A DNA stretch of 10,722 bases from JAAYJM01 sp964499465 (GTDB taxonomy: Bacteria > Bacteroidota > Ignavibacteria > Kapaibacteriales > UBA2268). Every line of letters begins with the position of its first letter. Position 1 is the first letter of the stretch. Below are positions 1 through 5,003 of the stretch, in pieces. Location: positions 1-10,722 of the forward strand of contig CAZCLJ010000158.1 of NCBI GenBank assembly GCA_964499465.1, given 5' to 3'. Made by a program: the position numbers and the translations under genes. The notes under the pieces were generated by a model. The model did not search any database and was not told where the DNA came from. It saw only the letters and a program-made list of their open reading frames with translations.

Positions 1-16
1 CGTTTCGAAATGACAA
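1..16. repeat. Truncated right arm of a long-hairpin repeat
   Basis: The first 16 bases (CGTTTCGAAATGACAA) match the outer right arm of the long hairpins at 371-452, 2829-2911 and 10393-10475, which end in CGTTTCAGAATGACA or CGTTCAGAATGACAA. The rest of the copy would lie upstream of the window. Short match, so moderate confidence. Confidence 0.45.
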
Positions 17-242
17 GAAATTATTACCAGCTTTTCAAAGAATTGTTACACTAGTTATTGACAGCAGATAGCCGATTGTTGACATTCTCATAAAACAGAA
101 ATTCTTCAATTATAAATTATTTACTTATAAATAATATTAATATGTTTGGAATAAAATTTCAAAACTCCAGACTCCATAACGGAAATAAAGAAGTTAGAAG
201 ATTTATCTCGTAATTAATAATTGCACAAATTATTACTAAAAT

Positions 243-297
243 ATGTCATTAGTAACCCCCAGATAAAGCAAGTGCTTTATTTAAATGGAGATGACAT
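243..297. repeat. 55-bp inverted-repeat element, copy 1
   Basis: Ends are ATGTCAT and ATGACAT, perfect inverted repeats (8 bp if the flanking T and A are counted). The inside carries AACCCCC near the left and a small hairpin ATAAAGCA-AG-TGCTTTAT in the middle, followed by TTAAATGGAG. Copies of the same length lie at 2701-2755 and 10562-10616, with divergent ones at 9989-10036 and 10105-10158. Confidence 0.75.
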
Positions 298-304
298 AAG
301 ATAA

Positions 305-337
305 AGATGTCCTACATCTGCAAGATGTAGGACATCT
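305..337. repeat. 15-bp perfect hairpin with 3-nt loop
   Basis: AGATGTCCTACATCT, loop GCA, then its exact reverse complement. The same hairpin at 2763-2795 has loop TGC. No T-run follows, so it is not a standard intrinsic terminator. It lies between the 55-bp element and the long hairpin in both composite copies. Confidence 0.8.
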
Positions 338-370
338 GGTTCAAGAAGTTTTGCAGAGTAAAAGCAACGA

Positions 371-452
371 TGTCATTGGCAACGAAGTGAAGAATCTCAA
401 ATTCTGTAGTAGCAATGACTTGTGAGATTCTTCACTTCGTTTCAGAATGACA
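371..452. repeat. Long hairpin repeat, copy 1 (flipped loop)
   Basis: Arms are 371-399 and 423-452. The inner 19 bp (ACGAAGTGAAGAATCTCA part) pair perfectly, and the outer TGTCATT/AATGACA also pair. The 23-nt loop at 400-422 is close to the reverse complement of the loops in the copies at 2829-2911 and 10393-10475. The outer arms keep the same strand-specific differences as the 2829 copy, so only the loop or inner hairpin is inverted. Confidence 0.8.
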
Positions 453-643
453 AGCATGCGAAATAACAAACTACGAAGTGTAAGTAGTACTATAAATTGT
501 TATATCTTTATATTTTTAACAAATATCCTATACCCGACTGAAATTAATTACATTCCAATTCGTTAATAAATAAATTACAATAATTTTTAAATATAAAGAT
601 AAATTTAGATAAATAGTGATTTTATATTTTTTTGGTGTGAATA

Positions 644-2221
644 ATGAAAAAATTATCAACAATTTCTTTTTGTATGCTAATTATTGTGTTAGCTTGCAAT
701 ATACATTTTGAAGCAAAAGCTCAAACAGTTTATGCTCAAAATATGGTCCCTCTACCAACTTTACCTGCTGGATTCGTATCTTTCGACAGATGGAATCCAG
801 AAGTTATAACTGCTATACCAAACACCCTTGCAGAAAGCTATCTGGTTGGCGGTACATGGGCAAATGGTATTTGGTATGGAATCGATTTCCAAAGCTCTAC
901 TACCTGCAATTTATATAGTATTGACCCAATTACAGGAAATTCAACTTTAATTGGTAATACTGGAGTAATAAACGGAACCGGCTTGTCTTATGATATTACC
1001 ACAAATACAATGTATATGCTTGATGCCCAACCGAGTGACTACATTTCTAATCTTTATACAGTTGATTTAACAACTGGGGCAACTACACTAATAGGAAGCA
1101 CAAATCAGCGATTTATTCTAAGTTTGGCTTGTGATGCCGCAGGTGATTTATACGGATTCAGTATTTACTATGACAAATTTTTTAAAATTAATAAACAGAC
1201 TGCTGAATCTACTTTTATTGGTAGTGTTGGCTTTTCTTCAAATAATGCAAATGAAATGGAGTTCGACCGCGAAAATGATATATTATTTGCATATATTAGA
1301 GATATGGACCAGCCGACAGAAAATCAAAGAAGATGGTGGGCAATAGATACCGAAACCGGTGCCGCAACATTAATCGGTGTTCTCCAGGGTGGCGCTTCAG
1401 CTTTGGGTATGGCGATTCCTTATTCTTTACCTCAGTTAGAAAGACCTCAATTAATCGCTCCTGCTCATAAGTCGATTAATATTAATTTATTGCCTTCATT
1501 TTCCTGGGAACAGGTTGCTAATGCCACTAACTACAAACTTGAAATTTCTACTGATAAATTCTTCAGAACTGTTTACAGAACTATTGAAAATATTCCAACC
1601 AATTCATATACTTTAACAAACGAAGAACAATTGGAAGAAAACCAGATTTATTACTGGCGAATTAAGGCATTTAATGATAATAACGGAACAAGCTGGTATT
1701 CAAAAAAATTCAGTTTTAGAACAATAAGCAATTTGCAAACAATGAATATCCTTCTTACTTCCGGCTGGAATATTGTATCTTTGAATGTTATACCGAACAA
1801 TCCAGCAATGGAAAATATTTTTGCTGGAATGAATAATGTAGTTGTCGTAAAAAATGCTGCTGGTGATGTTTTTTCGCCTCAATTTGGAATAAACCAAATA
1901 GGCAACTGGAATATAAATGAAGCTTATTTTGTATATACCAATGCATCTTGCAATTTGTCAGTATCTGGCATTAGGATTATTCCATCAGAAACACCATTGT
2001 CATTGGAAATTGGCTGGAATTTAATACCATATTACAGAACTACTCCAATGAATGCTTCTCAGGTATTTGCTAATATTAATAACTATATAGTCTTTGCTAA
2101 AAACAAGCTTGGTGGTATCTATCATCCTGAATTTGGAATCAATACTATTGGTGATATGTTGCCCAACGAAGGTTATTGGATTTATGCAGTTACTCCATTT
2201 ACTCTGTTCTATCAGGAATAA
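644..2221 (+). CDS. Secreted beta-propeller-like / FN3-like protein with two C-terminal GWN repeats
   Basis: Predicted exported protein of 525 residues; function unknown. Residues 1-26 form a signal peptide (KK, hydrophobic stretch, AKA before Q27). C18 follows VLA, a poor lipobox because Leu is at -2, so cleavage after A26 is preferred. Residues about 85-245 contain four blade-like motifs of the type YxIDxxTGxxTLIG (91-104, 138-151, 180-193, 232-245), suggesting a partial beta-propeller. Residues about 266-360 look like a fibronectin-III-type domain (FSWEQVANATNYKLEIS, then YYWRIKAFN). Residues 370-442 and 448-525 are two copies of a module with GWN at its start and FGINQIGNW or FGINTIGD near its middle. 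I associate this module with secreted proteins of Ignavibacteria-like genomes. It could be a surface or adhesive protein. No catalytic residues are recognisable. It stands alone, with repeat blocks on both sides. The ATG at 644 gives a proper signal peptide. Confidence 0.85.
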   Translation: MKKLSTISFCMLIIVLACNIHFEAKAQTVYAQNMVPLPTLPAGFVSFDRWNPEVITAIPNTLAESYLVGGTWANGIWYGIDFQSSTTCNLYSIDPITGNSTLIGNTGVINGTGLSYDITTNTMYMLDAQPSDYISNLYTVDLTTGATTLIGSTNQRFILSLACDAAGDLYGFSIYYDKFFKINKQTAESTFIGSVGFSSNNANEMEFDRENDILFAYIRDMDQPTENQRRWWAIDTETGAATLIGVLQGGASALGMAIPYSLPQLERPQLIAPAHKSININLLPSFSWEQVANATNYKLEISTDKFFRTVYRTIENIPTNSYTLTNEEQLEENQIYYWRIKAFNDNNGTSWYSKKFSFRTISNLQTMNILLTSGWNIVSLNVIPNNPAMENIFAGMNNVVVVKNAAGDVFSPQFGINQIGNWNINEAYFVYTNASCNLSVSGIRIIPSETPLSLEIGWNLIPYYRTTPMNASQVFANINNYIVFAKNKLGGIYHPEFGINTIGDMLPNEGYWIYAVTPFTLFYQE

Positions 2222-2228
2222 AGAAAAA

Positions 2229-2246
2229 AGTTTAGATGGTTTAGAT
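2229..2246. repeat. Two units of the 9-bp AGTTTAGAT repeat
   Basis: AGTTTAGAT followed by GGTTTAGAT, starting 8 bases after the preceding stop codon. The same units make up the 16-unit array at 10161-10304. A 23-bp core motif lies just downstream at 2262-2284, so the 9-mer and the core occur close together in two places. Confidence 0.5.
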
Positions 2247-2261
2247 TTTTATATTCATAAC

Positions 2262-2284
2262 TCCTCGTAGCTTAATATTTCGCA
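2262..2284 (+). repeat. Solitary 23-bp core motif
   Basis: TCCTCGTA, seven bases, ATTTCGCA. It matches the core at the ends of the repeat cassettes with the same 7-nt spacing, but the flanks do not extend to a full 37-bp short end. Confidence 0.6.
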
Positions 2285-2347
2285 ATAAATATAGTTACGA
2301 AATTAAAAAAATAACATCAACAAAAAGCAAACACATAACTCCCAAAT

Positions 2348-2390
2348 AAATTATGGAGTTATTCTAATAATTAGTATAACTCCATAATTT
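2348..2390. repeat. 15-bp perfect inverted repeat abutting cassette B
   Basis: AAATTATGGAGTTAT at 2348-2362 pairs exactly with 2376-2390 across a 13-nt loop. The right arm ends at the first base of the short end of cassette B. No T-run follows it; it is 127 bases past the stop of the upstream gene, so a terminator role is doubtful. Confidence 0.65.
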
Positions 2391-2624
2391 CAGAACTTTT
2401 GATGCCACGTAGTTTGCTATTTCGCATATTTTACAAAAAGAAATTAAATTTGATTGTAAATATTTCCAATAAGTCATTCGTTACTCGTCATTAGTTATTA
2501 GTAGTTACGAACCAATGACTAATGACTAATAACTAAGAGAATGATATTTGCTAACTGCGAAATTATTCTTTACGAGGCAAATCTCCTAACTCCTTTATTT
2601 TCGCTATGGGGGCTGGAGTTCTGA
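2390..2624 (-). repeat. Mosaic repeat cassette B (reversed: short end, heptamer interior, long end)
   Basis: The short end (2390-2426) matches the reverse complement of 10479-10515 at about 33 of 37 positions. The long end (2556-2624) matches the reverse complement of 10309-10377 at about 63 of 69. The cassette is therefore the same bracket as cassette C on the other strand. Its 129-nt interior (2427-2555) is unrelated to that of A or C: AT-rich sequence plus inverted arrays of a 7-bp unit. Gene-free. The same ends around different interiors argue for modular exchange or insertion into the interior. Confidence 0.75.
2473..2533. repeat. Inverted heptamer arrays
   Basis: Five 7-bp units of the form GTCATTC/GTTATTA (2473-2507) face three units CAATGAC, TAATGAC, TAATAAC (2513-2533), so the two arrays can fold back on each other. 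They form the centre of cassette B. Confidence 0.65.
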
Positions 2625-2629
2625 GTTTG

Positions 2630-2664
2630 TAACTACTAATAACGAATAACGAATGACGAATGAC
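2630..2664. repeat. Five-unit heptamer array
   Basis: TAACTAC, TAATAAC, GAATAAC, GAATGAC, GAATGAC in exact 7-bp register. The first 14 bases are the exact reverse complement of 2494-2507, so this array can also pair with the array inside cassette B. Confidence 0.65.
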
Positions 2665-2700
2665 TTATACCAAATCGCTAACTAATAGTGCAAAATCTTA

Positions 2701-2755
2701 ATGTCATTTCGAACCCCCTGATAAAGTAAGACCTTTATTTAAATGGAGATGACAT
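2701..2755. repeat. 55-bp inverted-repeat element, copy 2
   Basis: ATGTCAT and ATGACAT ends, GAACCCCCTGATAAAG inside and CTTTATTTAAATGGAG on the right. Same length as copies at 243-297 and 10562-10616. Confidence 0.75.
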
Positions 2756-2762
2756 AAGATAA

Positions 2763-2795
2763 AGATGTCCTACATCTTGCAGATGTAGGACATCT
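2763..2795. repeat. 15-bp perfect hairpin with 3-nt loop, copy 2
   Basis: Same stem as 305-337, but the loop reads TGC instead of GCA, the reverse complement of the other copy. Confidence 0.8.
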
Positions 2796-2828
2796 GATTT
2801 AAGAAGTTTTGCAGAGTAAAAGTAAAGA

Positions 2829-2911
2829 TGTCATTGGTAAACGAAGTGAGAAATCTCACAAGTCATTGCTAACACAGACTTTGAGATTCCTCACTTCGTT
2901 TCAGAATGACA
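2829..2911. repeat. Long hairpin repeat, copy 2
   Basis: Arms 2829-2858 and 2882-2911 pair in the inner ACGAAGTGAG-AATCTCA segment (one mismatch) and at the outer TGTCATT/AATGACA. The 23-nt loop (2859-2881) begins CAAGTCATTGCT, the same orientation as the copy at 10393-10475. Confidence 0.8.
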
Positions 2912-3021
2912 GATTATATTACAATTATTGTTAGCGGTTTGGTATTAAATATGCTCAACTTAATGCAGTTCCGCCTGTCAGATAAAATTCTATATCCTTT
3001 ACATCTATTAATTTTAAAAAC

Positions 3022-3333
3022 TTATCTTGAAGAGGATATAATATATTTTGATAGTAATCGCTTTGCATCGCTGTAATAATTCCTTAAAGATTTTGGAAAT
3101 AATGAATTTAAAACATCATCAGATAATAATTGATAAATTTCACTTAAAGTAAATAATTTGGTTAAATCGAACCAGTTCAATCCAGTAAGTACTCTAATTT
3201 TTAATGCTTTATTCTGAGAAATAAAGAATGGATTTTGAATAATATTTTTTGCTTCTATTTCTCTTTCTTCTGAAGATAAATCCCAAAATAGATTTTTTAT
3301 TTTATATTCAATATCTTGTTTTTGTTGTTTCAT
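3022..3333 (-). CDS. Uncharacterised small protein (103 aa)
   Basis: I do not recognise a named family with certainty. From the ATG at 3333 the product has 103 residues; a GTG at 3342 would add three (M/V-N-K). There is no signal peptide or membrane segment, so it is probably cytoplasmic. It is mostly helical in character. Notable segments are LFWDLSSEERE near the N-terminus, LTGLNWFDLTKLF in the middle and SLFPKSLRNYYSDAKRLLSKY near the C-terminus. A 45-bp block just upstream (3357-3401) is nearly identical to the one upstream of the nucleotidyltransferase gene at 3985-4293, so both genes may use the same type of promoter or belong to the same duplicated stretch. It is the first gene after the repeat block at 2222-3021. 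Codon use is AT-rich like its neighbours. The ATG is preferred because GTG starts are less common. Confidence 0.65.
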   Translation of the reverse strand: MKQQKQDIEYKIKNLFWDLSSEEREIEAKNIIQNPFFISQNKALKIRVLTGLNWFDLTKLFTLSEIYQLLSDDVLNSLFPKSLRNYYSDAKRLLSKYIISSSR

Positions 3334-3356
3334 CTTATTCACAATAATAATCTTAA

Positions 3357-3401
3357 CTAATTTACTTCATTTTCACAAAATATTATAAGAAAATTTATTA
3401 A
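3357..3401 (-). repeat. Duplicated 45-bp upstream block, copy 1
   Basis: This block starts 23 bases upstream of the ATG at 3333 and matches 4322-4366 at 44 of 45 positions. Read on the minus strand it contains TATAAT within CTTATAATATTTTG, which could serve as a -10 element. The promoter reading is an inference. Confidence 0.6.
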
Positions 3402-3479
3402 TTTTGGAAAAAAATAAACAGTATTAGGTTCTAACTATATTGCTATTATGTTTAGTTTTTAATTACAATTCATATAATT

Positions 3480-3740
3480 ATGATAAGCATTAACAAAGCA
3501 AGATATATTGAAAACTATAAGGTGCATTTTGTTTTTTCAGATGGCATTGAAGCAGAAATTGATTTATCACATTATTGCAAAAAGCCGGGTATTTTTAAAA
3601 TGCTGAATAATATTGATTTTTTTCGAGATTTTTCTATTAATGAAGTGTTGGGAACGATTGTATGGAAAAATGGCTTGGATATATCACCAGAATCCTTGTA
3701 TTTTCAAGCAACAGGAAAGAAAGAGAAATGGGCTGAATGA
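3480..3740 (+). CDS. DUF2442 domain protein
   Basis: Small cytoplasmic protein of 86 residues that fits the DUF2442 pattern. Residues 14-29 read as VHFVFSDGIEAEIDL (beta strand, DG turn, DL). G37-F39 follows, and residues 58-74 carry the hallmark GTIVWKNGLDISPESLY. The molecular function of DUF2442 is not established. Members often sit beside DUF4160 proteins or small DPI-type proteins and are suspected toxin-antitoxin components. Here no DUF4160 gene is adjacent. The neighbour at 3745-3936 is convergent and ends four bases away, so the two are not co-transcribed. The length is normal for the family. The ATG at 3480 starts immediately before the conserved region. Confidence 0.8.
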   Translation: MISINKARYIENYKVHFVFSDGIEAEIDLSHYCKKPGIFKMLNNIDFFRDFSINEVLGTIVWKNGLDISPESLYFQATGKKEKWAE

Positions 3741-3744
3741 TATT

Positions 3745-3936
3745 TCAATTATTAATAAAAATTGTCTTATTACATATTTTTTCTTTATTAATAAAAGGTT
3801 TGGTAATTAGTTTATCTTTACGAAGTTTTTGTTTTTCATAGATATACATTGAGAATTTATGAATATCATAATCAAATTCAGCAAAAAGTTTTTCTCTGTT
3901 TTTTCTTACTTTTTTTATTATTGGGTCATTAAACAT
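3745..3936 (-). CDS. Small DPI-type hypothetical protein (63 aa)
   Basis: The N-terminal half, FNDPIIKKVRKNREKLFAEF followed by DYDIHKFSMYIYEKQKL, resembles a widespread small-protein family. Its members start with a DPIVxEVRxxRE motif and carry an FxYDLxAI-type helix and a KQ-rich end. Their function is unknown, and they are commonly found next to DUF2442 or nucleotidyltransferase genes. The C-terminal 17 residues are low-complexity, and the real homology probably ends near residue 46. It lies 48 bases downstream of the nucleotidyltransferase gene on the same strand, so the two may form an operon. Its stop codon lies four bases from that of the convergent DUF2442 gene. Confidence 0.65.
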   Translation of the reverse strand: MFNDPIIKKVRKNREKLFAEFDYDIHKFSMYIYEKQKLRKDKLITKPFINKEKICNKTIFINN

Positions 3937-3984
3937 AAGATATTTTCTTTTTTGTGAAACGTTGGGAACTAATGTTTGGAAGAA

Positions 3985-4293
3985 TTATTTTGACTCATAA
4001 ATAACGACACCTTTATTAATACTATGATATATTGTATTTTTCATAGATTTTTTGGTTTGAAAAGCTTCGTAATCTTCAACAATTATGTCAATCGGATAAT
4101 TAAAATTAATAAATGATTTATATAGCATTTGTGTAGTTTGCCGTAATTCATCTTTTTGATTAATTAAAACACATACATCAAAATCACTTTCATTCGTACT
4201 TATTCCTAAAGCCCTTGAACCAAATAAAATAACTACTTTTGGATTTATGTGCTTTTTGATTGTTTCAATAATTTGATTTATCTCGTTTTCCAT
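3985..4293 (-). CDS. Minimal nucleotidyltransferase (MNT-type, antitoxin-like)
   Basis: A 102-residue protein of the minimal nucleotidyltransferase (Pol-beta) superfamily. Residues 25-30 (GSRALG) and 36-40 (SDFDV) form the GSxxxG...SDxD signature. D37 and D39 are the expected metal ligands, and D69 in PIDIIV is the third acidic residue, so the active site looks intact. In the family these proteins transfer AMP or another nucleotide to a partner. MNT antitoxins modify and silence HEPN ribonuclease toxins in type VII systems. Here no HEPN gene with an RX4-6H motif is adjacent: downstream is the 63-aa DPI-type protein, upstream is the 70-aa antitoxin-like gene. It therefore looks like an orphan MNT or one with an unusual partner. 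The start is ATG at 4293. A 67-bp upstream block shared with other sites in the window begins seven bases before it. Confidence 0.85.
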   Translation of the reverse strand: MENEINQIIETIKKHINPKVVILFGSRALGISTNESDFDVCVLINQKDELRQTTQMLYKSFINFNYPIDIIVEDYEAFQTKKSMKNTIYHSINKGVVIYESK

Positions 4294-4299
4294 ATTTTT

Positions 4300-4366
4300 C
4301 CCCTTTCCAAAATTCTGAACTCTAATTTACTGCATTTTCACAAAATATTATAAGAAAATTTATTAA
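4300..4366 (-). repeat. Duplicated upstream block, copy 2 (longest)
   Basis: 4322-4366 matches 3357-3401 at 44 of 45 positions, and 4300-4338 matches 4883-4922 with one mismatch and one indel. On the minus strand it leads directly into the start of the nucleotidyltransferase gene and contains a TATAAT-like sequence. It may be a shared promoter/leader; that role is inferred. Confidence 0.65.
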
Positions 4367-4476
4367 CTTACATTGCTCAATTGAAATTTAAGATTAAAAC
4401 AAGTTAAACTGATGCAGTATTTGTTTTATAACAAAAATTTCATTCCTTTTTTTCGAGAAGAAAGGGAAAAAACGAA

Positions 4477-4542
4477 TTAGTAAATACTACCTCTATTATC
4501 TATTTCATAGATTTTTATTGTTTCACTTAACTCAATTTTCAT
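4477..4542 (-). pseudogene. 21-codon frame overlapping the antitoxin-like gene; possible toxin remnant
   Basis: An ATG at 4542 overlaps the last codons and stop of the 70-aa gene (ATG inside GAAAATGAAAATTGA). This is the arrangement typical of an antitoxin followed by its toxin. The frame reads MKIELSETIKIYEIDNRGSIY and then stops at TAA. An N-terminus like MKIELSE could be the start of a RelE/ParE- or PIN-type toxin, but 21 residues are too few to decide. No longer frame follows in 4294-4476. It may instead be a chance frame. Confidence 0.35.
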
Positions 4543-4744
4543 TTTCAAACCAAGAAGTCATATCAATATATTCTTTTTGTTCTGGTCTTTCACCATAAAC
4601 GCTTATTATATCAAGCATCTCTTCGTTATTAGCTTCGGGTATATTTGCTTCATAAAGTTTAAGTCGCTCTGTTTTCATTGCCTCAATTACTGATTCTTTG
4701 ACAATGGAACGTAGGGTTTCTGTATCAATTTGAATAACTGGCAT
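4532..4744 (-). CDS. Antitoxin-like small protein (70 aa)
   Basis: A short, acidic, probably helical protein. It begins PVIQIDTETLRSIVKESV with a basic ERLKL segment around residue 31. Its tail (EEMLDIISVYGERPEQKEYI, then DMTSWF near the end) resembles small proteins that end in FVDMTDWV-like sequences and that I associate with antitoxin partners of RelE-type toxins. That assignment is from memory of the pattern and is tentative. No DNA-binding motif is clear. The downstream overlapping frame is only 21 codons, so the expected toxin is missing or broken. The nucleotidyltransferase gene lies about 240 bases downstream on the same strand. The gene is divergent from mutS2. Confidence 0.65.
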   Translation of the reverse strand: MPVIQIDTETLRSIVKESVIEAMKTERLKLYEANIPEANNEEMLDIISVYGERPEQKEYIDMTSWFENEN

Positions 4745-4882
4745 ATTGTAATCCTTATAATTTTGTATTTGAATGACGAAGAAAGATAATATATTATTTT
4801 TAAATTCAATATAATATACTTCAAAATTTAAAAATTCTGTGTAATAAAATAAGCATTAAGAAAATTATAATATTAAAAGATT

Positions 4883-4922
4883 CCCCTTTCCAAAAATTCT
4901 GAACTCTAATTTACTGTATTTT
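4883..4922 (-). repeat. Duplicated upstream block, copy 3 (partial)
   Basis: CCCCTTTCCAAAAATTCTGA and the following 20 bases match 4300-4338 with one indel and one mismatch. This copy lacks the part with the TATAAT-like sequence. It lies between the divergent 70-aa gene and mutS2. Confidence 0.6.
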
Positions 4923-4966
4923 CTTCATTATTCCAATACTAAAGCATATATTTAAAGATTTTTTAT

Positions 4967-4974
4967 TAATTTTG
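4967..4974 (+). promoter_or_regulatory. Possible Bacteroidota-type -7 box for mutS2
   Basis: TAATTTTG fits TAnnTTTG, the -7 element known for Bacteroidota promoters, and lies 29 bases before the mutS2 start. No good TTG-type -33 box is seen at the usual distance, so this is tentative. Confidence 0.3.
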
Positions 4975-5003
4975 CTTAGATTTATGAATAATTTACAAAA
5001 AAT

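Larger units (their letters stand above)
159..479 (+). repeat. Mosaic repeat cassette A (69-bp long end, 210-bp interior, short end)
   Basis: A gene-free cassette bracketed by two related ends. The left end (159-227) is the same length as the long end at 10309-10377 and identical at about 55 of 69 positions by eye. The right end (457-479) carries the core TGCGAAAT-N7-TACGAAGT but then diverges from the GAGTTCTGA tail seen in other copies. The interior is a 55-bp inverted-repeat element (243-297), a 33-nt hairpin (305-337) and a long hairpin (371-452). That three-part interior recurs at 2701-2911 inside a different frame. No coding potential is seen. It looks like a non-autonomous, nested element, and it is the most degenerate of the three cassettes. 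480-643 after it is AT-rich and holds nothing I recognise. Confidence 0.7.
2667..2945. repeat. Composite repeat bracketed by 16-bp terminal inverted repeats
   Basis: ATACCAAATCGCTAAC at 2667-2682 is the inverted repeat of 2930-2945 with one mismatch. Between these ends lies the three-part unit also found inside cassette A: 55-bp element, 33-nt hairpin, long hairpin (2701-2911). The two composites have almost the same length (210 and 211 bp) and are similar along their length, including the linker TTTTGCAGAGTAAAAG. Size and structure resemble a MITE, but no clear target-site duplication is visible. Confidence 0.7.

Noticed and set aside
305..337. Intrinsic terminator
   Set aside because: The stem is strong but no T-run follows on either strand, no gene ends nearby, and the hairpin recurs as part of a repeat composite.
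400..422. Invertible promoter controlling the 525-aa gene
   Set aside because: The flipped 23-nt loop is more than 220 bases from the start codon, contains no recognisable promoter, and no invertase gene lies in the window.
644..730. Lipoprotein signal at C18 of the 525-aa protein
   Set aside because: The residues before the cysteine are V-L-A; Leu at -2 does not fit the lipobox, and a good AKA|Q cleavage site follows at residue 26.
2473..2664. CRISPR-like array
   Set aside because: Units are 7 bp without spacers, and no cas gene is present. The same holds for the 9-bp array at 10161-10304.
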